A stretch of DNA of 37,457 nucleotides from Allomuricauda sp. (GCA_030148335.1 JASBTQ010000043.1:1-37457), one strand, 5' to 3'; counted from the first letter of the stretch, positions 1 to 9,353 are shown. Made by a program: numbers and translations. The notes: a model not told the origin generated them from the sequence alone.

Positions 1-56
1 CTTCCCCATGTCATGGTTCCAGATACGATTCTGGAAAATTTGTCTATCTTTCGCAT
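1..56 (-). CDS. Aldo/keto reductase, N-terminal fragment
   Basis: An ATG read on the minus strand at 56 opens a frame of 18 codons that continues past the window edge. The peptide ends in VSGTMTWG, which resembles the first beta strand of COG4989/YdhF-type aldo/keto reductases, where (I/V)xGTMTWG is usual. These are NADPH-dependent cytosolic oxidoreductases with a TIM-barrel fold. The gene would be transcribed away from moxR. Only the first few residues are visible, so the family call rests on one short motif and the substrate cannot be inferred. Confidence 0.6.
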   Translation of the reverse strand, partial: MRKIDKFSRIVSGTMTWG

Positions 57-214
57 ATGGGATGAAAGTATAAAATTAAACCCTTAAATCCTTCATAAAA
101 CTAGGGGTTTGGCTTTTATTTTAACCATTAATTAACAGGTGGATTTTAAATAAATTTTCATTTTGCACACCTTAGCTAAATCACTGACAGTAATACCTAA
201 CAATAGAAGTTATA

Positions 215-1216
215 ATGGAAGAAAACACTACTATCGATATTAGTGCTGTGAATGAGAAAATTGCCCAAGAGAGTGCTTTTATTGATCTTCTAAAGGTTGA
301 GATGAACAAGGCCATTGTGGGCCAGAACCACATGGTGGAGCGTTTGCTCATCGGCCTGCTGGGAAAGGGACACATCCTGCTCGAAGGGGTTCCCGGACTC
401 GCAAAGACATTGGCCATCAACACTTTGGCAAAAGCCGTCAAGGGAAGTTTCAGCCGGATACAGTTTACTCCAGATCTTTTGCCCGCCGATGTGGTGGGGA
501 CCCTCATATACAACATCAAGGAAAATGATTTTTCCATCAAGAAAGGGCCCATTTTTGCCAATTTCGTATTGGCGGACGAGATCAACCGTGCACCCGCCAA
601 AGTACAGTCCGCCCTACTTGAGGCCATGCAGGAAAAACAGGTCACCATTGGGGACGAGACCTTCAAACTGGCACCTCCCTTTTTGGTGATGGCCACCCAG
701 AACCCTGTGGAGCAGGAAGGTACCTACCCGCTTCCCGAAGCCCAGGTGGACCGTTTCATGCTGAAGACCGTGATCGACTATCCAAAACTCAACGAAGAGC
801 AGCTCATCATCAGACAAAATCTCAGGGGTGACATCGAGGAAGTAAAACCCGTGGTGTCCCTTAAACAGATCTTGAGTGCGCAGGATGCGGTCCGCGAGGT
901 CTATATGGACGAAAAAATAGAAAAATACATCCTGGATCTCATCTTCGCCACCAGATATCCAGAAAAATATAACCTGGGGGACCTCAAACCCCTGATCAGT
1001 TTTGGTGCTTCGCCAAGGGGAAGTATCAATTTGGCCAATGCCTCCAAATGCTATGCCTTCATCAAGCGAAGGGGCTATGTGGTGCCAGAGGATGTACGGG
1101 CCGTGGTGCACGACGTTCTCCGCCACAGGATCGGGATCACTTACGAGGCCGAAGCGGAAAACATCACTTCCGAAGAAATCATCAACAAGATTGTTAACGA
1201 GGTAGAAGTGCCGTAA
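215..1216 (+). CDS. MoxR-family AAA+ ATPase, first gene of the Bat operon
   Basis: The 333-residue protein is a MoxR-type AAA+ ATPase, a class thought to act as chaperones that remodel or insert cofactors into von Willebrand A (vWA) proteins. Walker A is GVPGLAKT at residues 58-65, Walker B ends in LADE at 119-122, and a sensor-like ATQNP follows at 160-164. Length is normal for the family. No signal or membrane segment is present, so it should be cytosolic. It heads a plus-strand run of eight genes that includes several vWA proteins, the usual partners of MoxR. The ATG at 215 fits the start of the family; no clear promoter was found in the divergent gap upstream. Confidence 0.95.
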   Translation: MEENTTIDISAVNEKIAQESAFIDLLKVEMNKAIVGQNHMVERLLIGLLGKGHILLEGVPGLAKTLAINTLAKAVKGSFSRIQFTPDLLPADVVGTLIYNIKENDFSIKKGPIFANFVLADEINRAPAKVQSALLEAMQEKQVTIGDETFKLAPPFLVMATQNPVEQEGTYPLPEAQVDRFMLKTVIDYPKLNEEQLIIRQNLRGDIEEVKPVVSLKQILSAQDAVREVYMDEKIEKYILDLIFATRYPEKYNLGDLKPLISFGASPRGSINLANASKCYAFIKRRGYVVPEDVRAVVHDVLRHRIGITYEAEAENITSEEIINKIVNEVEVP

Positions 1217-1285
1217 CGGTTCAATGTTTCTCGGTCGAAGTAGCAATACTTTTTAGCCAACCCGAAAACCTATCTCTTGAACCAA

Positions 1286-2152
1286 ATGGATACAAAAGAA
1301 CTACTTAAAAAAGTACGTAAGATTGAAATAAAGACCCGGCGTCTTTCCGACCATATTTTTGGTGGGGAATACCATTCTACGTTCAAGGGTAGGGGAATGA
1401 CTTTCAGCGAGGTACGGCAATACCAGTTCGGGGACGACGTAAGGAGCATCGACTGGAACGTGACCGCCCGGTACAACGAACCTTTTGTTAAGGTATTTGA
1501 GGAGGAACGGGAACTTACCATGATGTTGATGGTGGACGTGAGCGGATCGGAGCTTTTTGGCACCGCCGACCAGTTCAAGAAAGAAGTCATCACGGAAATC
1601 TCTGCCACATTGGCCTTCTCGGCCATGCAGAACAACGACAAAGTGGGCGTTATCCTTTTTTCCGATGAAGTGGAACTCTACATCCCGCCTAAAAAAGGAA
1701 AGAGCCATGTATTGCGCATCATCCGGGAACTGTTGGAATTCACTCCAAAGAGTAGCAGTACCAACATTGCAGAGGCCTTGAAGTTCCTCACCAATGTGAT
1801 GAAGAAAAAAGCCATTGTCTTCGTGCTCTCGGACTTTATTGCCGATGATTATGACAACACGCTGCGAATTGTGGGCAACAAACATGACGTGACCGGCATC
1901 CGAATATTTGACGAAAAGGAAGAATCCATCCCCAATCTGGGCATGGTGCAGATGCAGGATGCGGAGACCGGGACCCTACAACTGGTGAACACCCAGTCCA
2001 AAAAAGTACGCTACGCCTATGGCGAGTTCCACAAACAAAAGGTGGCCTATTTCATGGATTCGTTTACCAAATCTGGCTGCGGGGTCATCAATTGTCGCGT
2101 GGATGAAAGCTACGTAAGAAAACTATTGGGATATTTTAAACGAAGGGGATAA
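1286..2152 (+). CDS. DUF58 domain protein (vWA-like)
   Basis: This 288-residue cytosolic protein carries the DUF58 signature RSIDWNVTAR at residues 53-62 and a vWA-like metal-site motif D84-x-S86-x-S88. DUF58 proteins almost always follow a MoxR ATPase and are presumed to be its substrate or partner. A TTG three codons upstream (1277) would also open the frame, but the ATG at 1286 is the likelier start because it gives the usual MDTKELL-type beginning. Its TAA shares one base with the ATG of the next gene (TAATG), so translation is probably coupled. Confidence 0.93.
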   Translation: MDTKELLKKVRKIEIKTRRLSDHIFGGEYHSTFKGRGMTFSEVRQYQFGDDVRSIDWNVTARYNEPFVKVFEEERELTMMLMVDVSGSELFGTADQFKKEVITEISATLAFSAMQNNDKVGVILFSDEVELYIPPKKGKSHVLRIIRELLEFTPKSSSTNIAEALKFLTNVMKKKAIVFVLSDFIADDYDNTLRIVGNKHDVTGIRIFDEKEESIPNLGMVQMQDAETGTLQLVNTQSKKVRYAYGEFHKQKVAYFMDSFTKSGCGVINCRVDESYVRKLLGYFKRRG

Positions 2153-3813
2153 TGCAGGTTGAAAATTCAAAATTGAAAATTCAAAATGTCCCAACACCAT
2201 TTGTGTTGATGACACTGCTGTGTCTTTTTCTTTTGCCCAATAAGGGTTTTTCCCAAATGGAACCCAAAATCTCCACGGAGGTGGACACCCTTTCCATCAA
2301 AATTGGGGAACAGATCCATTACACCATCACCGTTGAAACGGATTCCACCAATGTGGTCCATTTCCCCGAAGGGCAGTCCTTCTCCCCCTTGGAAACCGTT
2401 GAGGCCATCATAGGTGACACCATCAAGAACAAAGATAGGGTCACCCTCCAACGGATCTATGCCCTGACCCAATTTGACAGCGGCGCGTACACAGTGCCCC
2501 CACAAATTGTCACCGTCAACGAGAAGCAATTTTTCACGGATTCATTCCGCATCAAAGTGGCCGATGTGGCCGTGGACACCACCAAGCAAAAGATGTATGA
2601 CATCAAACCCTTGATCGAGGTGGAAAGGAATACGGCCGATATGTGGATGACCGTACTTTGGATCCTTTTGGCCCTAGTGGTCGTGGGTGGACTGGTATAT
2701 TGGTTCTTCCTAAGGAAGAAGCCCCTGACCGAGGAAGAAAAAGTGGCCTTGCTGCCCCCGTATGACCGAGCGTTATTGGAACTTAAAAACCTGGAAAACT
2801 CCAAATACCTCATCCAGGACCAATACAAAGAATATTACTCCGAGCTTACCAACATTGTCCGTTTGTATTTGGAGGATGAAGTTCATGTTTCCGCCATGGA
2901 AAGTACCACAGGGCAGTTGATTGCCAAACTGGAACTGTTGAAAGATGCCGGCGAACTCAAGATTGACGATGATACCATCGACCAATTCCAACAAATATTG
3001 GAAACGGCCGATTTGGTGAAGTTCGCCAAGTCCAAACCGGCAACCTCTGTTGCGGAACAGGACAGAAAACTGGTGGAACACATCGTGGTAAAGACCCACG
3101 AGGCCATCCCCGAACCCACTGAGGAAGAACTCTTGCGGAACGAGGAGTATTTGGAAGAACTGGCCAAGAAAAAACAAAGGAAACGTATCTATTGGGCCGC
3201 TGCCATCTTCGTTGGGATATTGTTTCTCGGAGGAGTTTTCTCGGTGGTCTATTTTGGTTTCAAACAAGTGAAGGATACCGTTTTTGGCTATCCCACCAAA
3301 GAACTTCTGGAAAACGAATGGGTATCCAGTTCCTACGGTTTCCCACCAATTGAACTGGAAACACCGGACGTACTGGTCCGACAGGAGGTGGAGCTGCCCA
3401 AGGAGACCCAGGAACTCATCAAAGAACTACAGGCTTTTTCGTATGGTAGTTATGTGGGTATTTTTTCGGTAAGTGCCAGTTCCGTGACCTATAAGGAGCA
3501 GTCCGATCCCGATTTTGAGACTGCGGTAGGTTCTGTTTTGACCGGTTTTGAACAACTGGGCTTGAAGAACATCATCACCAAACAGGAAGAGTTTACAACC
3601 ACTTCGGGTGTCAAGGGCATCAAGACCTATGGAACGGGAACTTTTGAAAATCCAACAACCGGTGATTCCAAAAGGGCCAAGTACAATATCCTTTCCTTTG
3701 GCGGAAAGGGCTTTATGCAACAGGTGATCATCACATGGGAAGAAGGGGACGACTATGCAGAACAGATCGTGGACCGAATACTGAACAGTTTGGACGTAAA
3801 AACACAGGCATAA
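2152..3813 (+). CDS. Exported two-TM protein of the Bat operon, function unknown
   Basis: The 553-residue product begins with a signal-peptide-like stretch ending near FSQ, then an Ig-like extracytoplasmic region to about residue 160, a TM helix at about 166-188, a charged helical region, a second TM helix at about 346-370 and a C-terminal domain. Genes at this position (between DUF58 and batA) are common in Bacteroidota Bat operons; the first half recalls BatD/DUF4381-type proteins, but I do not recognise a named family for the C-terminus. The annotated ATG at 2152 overlaps the upstream stop, but codons 3-12 are made by a heptamer repeat, so the ATG at 2209, right before the hydrophobic core, is an alternative start. 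Its stop immediately precedes batA. Confidence 0.85.
   Translation: MQVENSKLKIQNVPTPFVLMTLLCLFLLPNKGFSQMEPKISTEVDTLSIKIGEQIHYTITVETDSTNVVHFPEGQSFSPLETVEAIIGDTIKNKDRVTLQRIYALTQFDSGAYTVPPQIVTVNEKQFFTDSFRIKVADVAVDTTKQKMYDIKPLIEVERNTADMWMTVLWILLALVVVGGLVYWFFLRKKPLTEEEKVALLPPYDRALLELKNLENSKYLIQDQYKEYYSELTNIVRLYLEDEVHVSAMESTTGQLIAKLELLKDAGELKIDDDTIDQFQQILETADLVKFAKSKPATSVAEQDRKLVEHIVVKTHEAIPEPTEEELLRNEEYLEELAKKKQRKRIYWAAAIFVGILFLGGVFSVVYFGFKQVKDTVFGYPTKELLENEWVSSSYGFPPIELETPDVLVRQEVELPKETQELIKELQAFSYGSYVGIFSVSASSVTYKEQSDPDFETAVGSVLTGFEQLGLKNIITKQEEFTTTSGVKGIKTYGTGTFENPTTGDSKRAKYNILSFGGKGFMQQVIITWEEGDDYAEQIVDRILNSLDVKTQA
2159..2186 (+). repeat. Four-unit heptamer array TTSAAAA inside a gene start
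   Basis: Four exact-length heptamers alternate TTGAAAA and TTCAAAA without interruption. They lie seven bases after the ATG at 2152 and encode part of the N-terminus ahead of the signal peptide. Because 7 is not a multiple of 3, the gain or loss of one unit would shift the frame from that ATG, but would not affect a start at 2209. Confidence 0.8.
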
Positions 3814-4812
3814 ATGTTTGAGAATATAGAATTTGCAAATCCTGAATTTTTCTGGCTGCTCTTATTGCTGCCATTGGCTTTGCTATGGTATGTTTTCAAA
3901 CGGAAAAAGGAAACCGCATCCCTTCGCATTTCGAGCATCAAGGGATTCACGATCAGCAGCTGGGCCTCAAAGGCAAAGCCCGTGCTCTTTACGTTGCGCA
4001 TCCTGACCTTGGCTGCCATCATCACTGCATTGGCACGGCCACAGACCGAGGATATTTCCACCAGGACCAAGACCACAAAGGGCATCGACATTGTCATGGC
4101 CATCGACGTATCGTCAAGTATGTTGGCCCGCGATTTGAAACCCAACCGCCTTATCGCCCTGAAAGAGGTGGCTGCCGACTTTATCGAACAGCGCCCCAAC
4201 GACCGGATCGGCATTGTGGGCTACGCCGGGGAAAGCTACACCAAGACCCCAATCACCAGTGACAAGGCCATCGTGCTAAACGCACTCGAGGAAATCACCT
4301 ATGGGGAACTGGAGGACGGGACCGCCATCGGGATGGGACTTGCCACAGCGGTAAACCGCCTGAAGGAAAGCAAGGCCATAAGCAAGGTCATCATTTTACT
4401 GACGGACGGTGTGAACAATTCCGGGTTCATTGAACCCAAAACAGCCGCCGACCTTGCCACGGAATTTGACATAAAGACCTACACCATCGGGCTGGGTACC
4501 AACGGAAATGCACTGACCCCCATCGGATACCAAAGGGATGGGTCCTTCAGATATGGTATGCAAAAGGTGGAAATAGATGAAAACCTCCTAAAGGAGATTG
4601 CCCAGGTGACGGGAGGGAAATATTTCCGTGCCACCGACAACGAATCCTTGGGGGAAATCTATGACGAGATCAACAAATTGGAAAAAACGGAGATAGAGGA
4701 GTTCAAATATTACAAGTATGACGAGAAGTTCCGGCCATTGATATTTTTGGCAGGAGCTTTGCTGTTGTTGGAATGGGTATTGCGGAATTCCGTATTTAAA
4801 AGTTTTATTTAG
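3814..4812 (+). CDS. batA: BatA, vWA-domain membrane protein
   Basis: BatA (332 residues) is an inner-membrane protein with a large vWA domain. TM segments lie at about 11-27 and 53-74, and another near the C-terminus at about 308-325. The vWA metal-ion-dependent adhesion site is intact: D98-x-S100-x-S102, followed by LLTDGVNNSG. Bat proteins were named for Bacteroides aerotolerance; in Leptospira loss of Bat genes did not clearly change oxidative-stress survival, so the exact role is unsettled. The start ATG follows the previous TAA directly and batB begins four bases after its own stop, indicating one transcript. Confidence 0.95.
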   Translation: MFENIEFANPEFFWLLLLLPLALLWYVFKRKKETASLRISSIKGFTISSWASKAKPVLFTLRILTLAAIITALARPQTEDISTRTKTTKGIDIVMAIDVSSSMLARDLKPNRLIALKEVAADFIEQRPNDRIGIVGYAGESYTKTPITSDKAIVLNALEEITYGELEDGTAIGMGLATAVNRLKESKAISKVIILLTDGVNNSGFIEPKTAADLATEFDIKTYTIGLGTNGNALTPIGYQRDGSFRYGMQKVEIDENLLKEIAQVTGGKYFRATDNESLGEIYDEINKLEKTEIEEFKYYKYDEKFRPLIFLAGALLLLEWVLRNSVFKSFI

Positions 4813-4815
4813 GAA

Positions 4816-5862
4816 ATGATTCAGTTTGACGAGAAAATATATTTCTATCTGTTGGCCATAATCCCAATTATGGTCCTAGCTTTCCTTATGCTCCAAATCT
4901 GGAAGAAAAAGACCCAGCGCCGTTTTGCAGATTCCAAACTGTTGAAGCGTTTGGCACCGGATAGGTCCAGCTTCAAATCTACCCTAAAGCTGATTCTTTT
5001 TTTGCTCGGACTTTCATTTCTTGTCCTTGGTCTCGTCAACCCCAAGATCGGCACCAAACTGGAGACCGTAAAACGGGAAGGGGTCGACATTGTATTTGCC
5101 CTGGACGTTTCCAAAAGTATGTTGGCCGAAGACATTGCACCCAACCGATTGGAAAAAGGCAAACGTATCGTATCAGAGATCATCAACCAATTGGCCAGTG
5201 ACCGTATCGGTATCATCGCCTATGCAGGGCAGGCCTATCCACAGCTTCCCATCACCACGGACTATGGTGCGGCAAAAATGTTCCTGCAGAGCATGAACAC
5301 CGATATGTTGTCTTCACAAGGGACCGCCATAGACGCTGCCATCAATCTGGCCAGCACCTATTACGATGATTCCCAACAGACCAACAGGGTACTTTTTATC
5401 GTGTCCGACGGTGAGGACCATTCCGAAAGCTCCACGGCAGCCGCTGTGGAAAATGCCACCCAAAACGGCATACGGATTTTTACCATCGGTGTGGGGGAGG
5501 TCAAAGGTGCCCCCATTCCCATCAAAAGGAACGGGATTGTGGAGAGCCTAAAAAAAGATAATGAAGGTGAAGTGGTGATCACCAAATTGAACGAACCCAT
5601 ACTCACAGAAATCGCCGATAGGGGAAATGGTGAATATATCGATGGTTCCAACACCGAAAATGCTGTGGAATACATCAAGGGGCAACTGGACCGAATGGAC
5701 AAGACCGAATTCGAGGCCAAGCAATTTGCGGAATACAAGGACCAGTTCCAATGGTTCCTCGCTGCTGGCTTTTTATTTTTATTTTTGGACATTTTCGTTT
5801 TGGACAGAAAGACACAATGGCTGAAAAAACTGAATCTTTTCAATGAGTATGATGATGAATAA
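4816..5862 (+). CDS. batB: BatB, vWA-domain membrane protein
   Basis: The 348-residue paralogue of BatA has the same plan: two N-terminal TM helices (about 9-26 and 57-75), a vWA domain with intact D97-x-S99-x-S101 site and VSDGEDHSES, and a C-terminal TM helix at about 310-328. BatA and BatB probably form a membrane-bound vWA pair serviced by the MoxR ATPase (inference from operon structure). The last 20 bases overlap the batC start. Confidence 0.95.
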   Translation: MIQFDEKIYFYLLAIIPIMVLAFLMLQIWKKKTQRRFADSKLLKRLAPDRSSFKSTLKLILFLLGLSFLVLGLVNPKIGTKLETVKREGVDIVFALDVSKSMLAEDIAPNRLEKGKRIVSEIINQLASDRIGIIAYAGQAYPQLPITTDYGAAKMFLQSMNTDMLSSQGTAIDAAINLASTYYDDSQQTNRVLFIVSDGEDHSESSTAAAVENATQNGIRIFTIGVGEVKGAPIPIKRNGIVESLKKDNEGEVVITKLNEPILTEIADRGNGEYIDGSNTENAVEYIKGQLDRMDKTEFEAKQFAEYKDQFQWFLAAGFLFLFLDIFVLDRKTQWLKKLNLFNEYDDE

Positions 5863-6748
5863 GATAGGATTGATGTTTGGCCTGCTGCTTTGTTTTGGCG
5901 TTGCACGGGCACAGGACGAGACAACGGAAAAAGAGAACAAGGAGGCCGAAAAAGCGCTTCAAACCTCCACCAACATGACCTGGGAGGCGAACAATGAGCT
6001 TACCGCCAACGATTTTGTCAACTCGGAGGCCAAGTACAGAAAGGCCATATCCAAGAGCAAACAGAACGTGGCCGCACCCTATAATCTGGGGAACGCGTAC
6101 TACAACAGGGAAAGTTATGGGGAAGCCTTTGGCCGCTACAAACAGGCCAGTGAAGCCGCCGATGAGAAACCCGAAAAACACAAAGCCTTCCACAACATGG
6201 GCAATGTGTTCATGAAGAACAAGGAATACGAAAAGGCCGTTGAAGCCTACAAACAGGCTCTCCGTAGCAATCCGGATGACGACGAGACCCGATACAACCT
6301 TGCCCTAGCGAAAAAAATGCTGGAGAAACAGCAGGACGAGCAAAAGAACGACCAGAACAAGGACAACGAGGACAAACAGGACCAGAAGGATCAAGAACAA
6401 GATCAGAACAAGGACCAGAACAACGAAGGGGGCGACAACGAGAAAAAGGACGAAGGAAAACAGAACGAGGACGAGAACAAGGATAAGGGCGACCAAGGAG
6501 ATAACGGAGAGGACAAGCCCAAGGAAAACCAAGAGGGGGACGGGGACAAGAAAAAAGAGCAGGAGAAAAAGCCCAATGAAGGAGACCAGCCCAACGACCA
6601 AAAGCAACAGCCCAGGCCCAACCAACTCTCCGAGCAACAGATAAAGAACCTGCTTGAGGCCATGGAAAACGAAGAGAAAAAAGTGCAGGAAAAAATGGAG
6701 GCCAGAAAGGTGCGGGGCAAAAAAATCAGAAACGAAAAAGATTGGTGA
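5843..6748 (+). CDS. batC: BatC, exported TPR protein with a highly charged tail
   Basis: The 301-residue protein starts with a signal peptide (cut probably after ARAQ), then tetratricopeptide repeats over about residues 35-165 with YNLGNAYY- and FHNMGNVF-type helices. The next roughly 110 residues are low-complexity and almost entirely D, E, K, N, Q and G. TPRs mediate protein-protein contacts; the charged tail is typical of BatC but has no known function. The ATG at 5843 lies inside batB and overlaps it by 20 bases; ATGs at 5849, 5852 and 5855 are also in frame. Its TGA shares its last base with the batD ATG. Confidence 0.92.
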   Translation: MSMMMNKIGLMFGLLLCFGVARAQDETTEKENKEAEKALQTSTNMTWEANNELTANDFVNSEAKYRKAISKSKQNVAAPYNLGNAYYNRESYGEAFGRYKQASEAADEKPEKHKAFHNMGNVFMKNKEYEKAVEAYKQALRSNPDDDETRYNLALAKKMLEKQQDEQKNDQNKDNEDKQDQKDQEQDQNKDQNNEGGDNEKKDEGKQNEDENKDKGDQGDNGEDKPKENQEGDGDKKKEQEKKPNEGDQPNDQKQQPRPNQLSEQQIKNLLEAMENEEKKVQEKMEARKVRGKKIRNEKDW

Positions 6749-8535
6749 TGAAGGCGTTGAGGGGCAACATTTTGTTTTTTTGGGTAACAGTCCTGTTTTG
6801 TGGGATCTTTGCCCACGCCCAAGAAGAGGAAGGGGTCACATTCGAAATGAACCTCAGCAAGGAAAAATTGGGCATCAACGAACGCCTCAGGGTGGATTTT
6901 ACCATGAACAAGGACGGGGACAATTTTACACCCCCTCCCTTTGAGGGCTTCAATGTGGTCATGGGACCTTCCCAATCCATCAGTTCTTCTTGGATAAACG
7001 GAAAACGCAGCTTTTCCAAAACCTATACCTATATATTGGTGCCCACGGCCCGGGGCAACTTCACCATTGGGCAGGCTACCATTGAAATTGGCGGACAGAC
7101 CTATAAAACACTGACCAAACAGGTAGAAGTGACCGCTGCAGTGGATAATCCCAACGGTCAAAAGACCGTGGACGATGTTGCCGACGAAAGCCTCCATCTG
7201 GTCGCGGAAGTCTCCAAGGGCAACCCCTACCTAAACGAAGCGGTGACTGTGGTCTATAAACTATATGTGAGCCCAAACATCAGTGTGACGAACTATCGCC
7301 CGTTGGACAATCCCAAATACAACAACTTTTGGAGCCAGGATATTCCGGTGACAAGGCATACTGCGCAAAATGGAACCTATGAAGGCAAACCTTATAGGTT
7401 TGTGGTCCTAAAAAGGGTAGTGCTCTATCCCCAAAAATCCGGGAATTTGGAAATAGAACCTCTTTCCTTGGAGATTTTTGTGGACGTGCCCACCAACAAA
7501 CGTGATTTCTTTGGAGGCAGAATATATACCCAGACCAGCAAAACGGTTTCTGCGGGGAGAAGGACCTTAAATGTAAAGCCCCTTCCCGAAGCGGGTAAAC
7601 CGGCCAATTTTGGCGGTGCAGTTGGTGATTTCGATTTTTCGGTGACCACCAGCAAAAAAGAATTGAATGCTTCCGAGTCGCTCCAGGCAATCGTAGAGGT
7701 TTCTGGAAAAGGGAATCTCAAGTTGTTCCAATTGCCCGAACCCGAACTTCCCAGCTCATTGGAAGTCTATGACCCCGAGTATGAGGAGAGCATCCAGACC
7801 TATATTTCAGGAATGGAGGGCAAAGTGTCCAACAATTACACCATTGTGCCTTCATTTAAGGGGAAATATCCCATCCCCAGTATCTCTTTCAGCTATTTCA
7901 ACCCCGATACGGAAAAATATGTGACGCTCAATTCGGAAGAGATCAGCATCGAGGTGTTGGAAGGTCCTACAGCCGCTTCGGACAATATCGCCTCAGGTCC
8001 ATCGGTCAACAAGCAAGCCGTGGTGGCGACGGGCAAACAGTTCCATTTTATAAAACTGGACCCCAACCTAGGACCGAAGGAAACAAGCTGTTTTTTGGGC
8101 TCCCGCGCTTTCTATCTGCTGCTTTTCATTCCTCTTCTCCTAATCCCCATCGCTATCTTTTTCTTTAAGAAAAGGGAGGCCATTGCCAGTGATGTGGTCG
8201 GTAATAAGATAAAACAGGCCAATAGGCTGGCGAAAAAATACCTGTCCACGGCCAAAAAGGAACTGGGCAACAAAGAAGCTTTCTATGTGGCCTTGGAAAA
8301 AGGACTGCACAACTACTTGAAGGCCAAACTGAAGATAGAGACCTCGGAGTTCAGCAAAGAAAAGATAACCGATATCCTTACGAACAAAGGTGTCGCGGCA
8401 GGGGATATAAACGCCTTCATCGAGCTGTTGAAAAACTGTGAGATGGCCCGTTACAGTCCATTTTCCAATGTGCAGATGCAGAACGATTATGATAAGGCCA
8501 GTGAGGTGATTTCTAAATTGGACAAACAGCTATGA
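6748..8535 (+). CDS. batD: BatD, exported membrane-anchored protein
   Basis: BatD (595 residues) has a signal peptide ending near AHAQ, a long extracytoplasmic region of Ig-like beta domains, one TM helix at about 454-475 and a cytosolic helical tail of about 120 residues. This matches the oxygen-tolerance BatD family. An in-frame TTG at 6742 lies two codons upstream, but the ATG at 6748 overlaps the batC stop as TGATG and is the natural start. The 3' end overlaps batE by four bases (ATGA), so translation of the whole bat block looks coupled. Confidence 0.94.
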   Translation: MKALRGNILFFWVTVLFCGIFAHAQEEEGVTFEMNLSKEKLGINERLRVDFTMNKDGDNFTPPPFEGFNVVMGPSQSISSSWINGKRSFSKTYTYILVPTARGNFTIGQATIEIGGQTYKTLTKQVEVTAAVDNPNGQKTVDDVADESLHLVAEVSKGNPYLNEAVTVVYKLYVSPNISVTNYRPLDNPKYNNFWSQDIPVTRHTAQNGTYEGKPYRFVVLKRVVLYPQKSGNLEIEPLSLEIFVDVPTNKRDFFGGRIYTQTSKTVSAGRRTLNVKPLPEAGKPANFGGAVGDFDFSVTTSKKELNASESLQAIVEVSGKGNLKLFQLPEPELPSSLEVYDPEYEESIQTYISGMEGKVSNNYTIVPSFKGKYPIPSISFSYFNPDTEKYVTLNSEEISIEVLEGPTAASDNIASGPSVNKQAVVATGKQFHFIKLDPNLGPKETSCFLGSRAFYLLLFIPLLLIPIAIFFFKKREAIASDVVGNKIKQANRLAKKYLSTAKKELGNKEAFYVALEKGLHNYLKAKLKIETSEFSKEKITDILTNKGVAAGDINAFIELLKNCEMARYSPFSNVQMQNDYDKASEVISKLDKQL

Positions 8536-9296
8536 AAATGAAAAAGATCCTTTTATTGATGTGCCTGTTATCCCTGTCCCTTGGTTTTTCCCAAAATGAG
8601 GCCCTATTTTCCGAAGCAACGGATTTTTACAACAAGGGGGAATACGCAAAGGCCATAGCAAATTATGAACAGATTTTGGAGAGCGACCAACATTCTGCGG
8701 CCGTTTACTTCAATCTGGGCAACTGCTATTATAAGATCAATTCCATTGGTCCCAGCATCTACTATTATGAGAAGGCGCTATTGTTGTCGCCCAATGACAG
8801 TGAGATAAAGAACAATTTGGGCTATGCGCAGAACATGAGATTGGATGCCATAGAAGAGGTTCCAAAGACCGAGATTTCCCAAGCCTATGACAAAGTCATC
8901 AACCTGTTCACCTGTAATCAATGGGCCTATCTGGCGGTCGCATTGGTCATTCTTTTTGTATTGGCCTATCTGACATATTATTTCCTTCGCTCGGCCAACC
9001 ACAAGCGCATTGCCCTGATAACCGGTATCTTTTCATTGTCCCTTGGCCTGGTTAGCATTTTGATGTCTTACCTCCAACAGGAACAGTACAAGAATGACGA
9101 CCCGGCCATTGTGTTCAGCAAGGAGGTCAAGGTTTCTTCCGAACCCAATGGCAGTAGCGATATTATCTTCACATTGCACGAGGGCACTAAAGTAAATGTC
9201 CTGGAAGAACTTGATGGCTGGGAGAAAATAAGGATTGCCGATGGCCAAACCGGATGGCTTTTGGGCGAAAACATCAAACATATCAAGGACTTTTAG
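8532..9296 (+). CDS. batE: BatE, TPR protein with C-terminal SH3 domain
   Basis: The 254-residue protein has a signal peptide (LGFSQ), TPR repeats at about 20-115, two TM helices at about 131-152 and 159-180, and a C-terminal bacterial SH3 domain (about 195-254) ending in GWEKIRIADGQTGWLLGENI. This is the usual BatE layout in Flavobacteriia. The start overlaps batD by ATGA. It is the last gene of the Bat operon; no convincing intrinsic terminator follows, and a small exported protein gene starts 57 bases later. Confidence 0.93.
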   Translation: MKMKKILLLMCLLSLSLGFSQNEALFSEATDFYNKGEYAKAIANYEQILESDQHSAAVYFNLGNCYYKINSIGPSIYYYEKALLLSPNDSEIKNNLGYAQNMRLDAIEEVPKTEISQAYDKVINLFTCNQWAYLAVALVILFVLAYLTYYFLRSANHKRIALITGIFSLSLGLVSILMSYLQQEQYKNDDPAIVFSKEVKVSSEPNGSSDIIFTLHEGTKVNVLEELDGWEKIRIADGQTGWLLGENIKHIKDF

Positions 9297-9329
9297 ACAT
9301 TCTTTAACAAAATATCGGGGAGTTCGCCT

Positions 9330-9337
9330 TATTTTTG
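9330..9337 (+). promoter_or_regulatory. Possible -7 box TATTTTTG
   Basis: The sequence matches the Bacteroidota -7 consensus TAnnTTTG and sits 16 bases before the GTG of the small exported protein. No good TTTG -33 element is seen at the expected distance, so this is a weak call. Confidence 0.3.
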
Positions 9338-9353
9338 GAAAAATTAAAGTATA

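Noticed and set aside
78..122. Hairpin AAACCC/GGGTTT followed by T-rich sequence, like a plus-strand terminator
   Set aside because: The only gene before it, the aldo/keto reductase fragment, is on the minus strand and starts at 56, so no plus-strand transcript ends here; the stem is just six pairs with a 21-base loop.
6305..6637. Leu/Val-rich minus-strand ORF opposite batC
   Set aside because: It is the antisense of the charged low-complexity tail, which gives runs of Leu and Val; no family resemblance.
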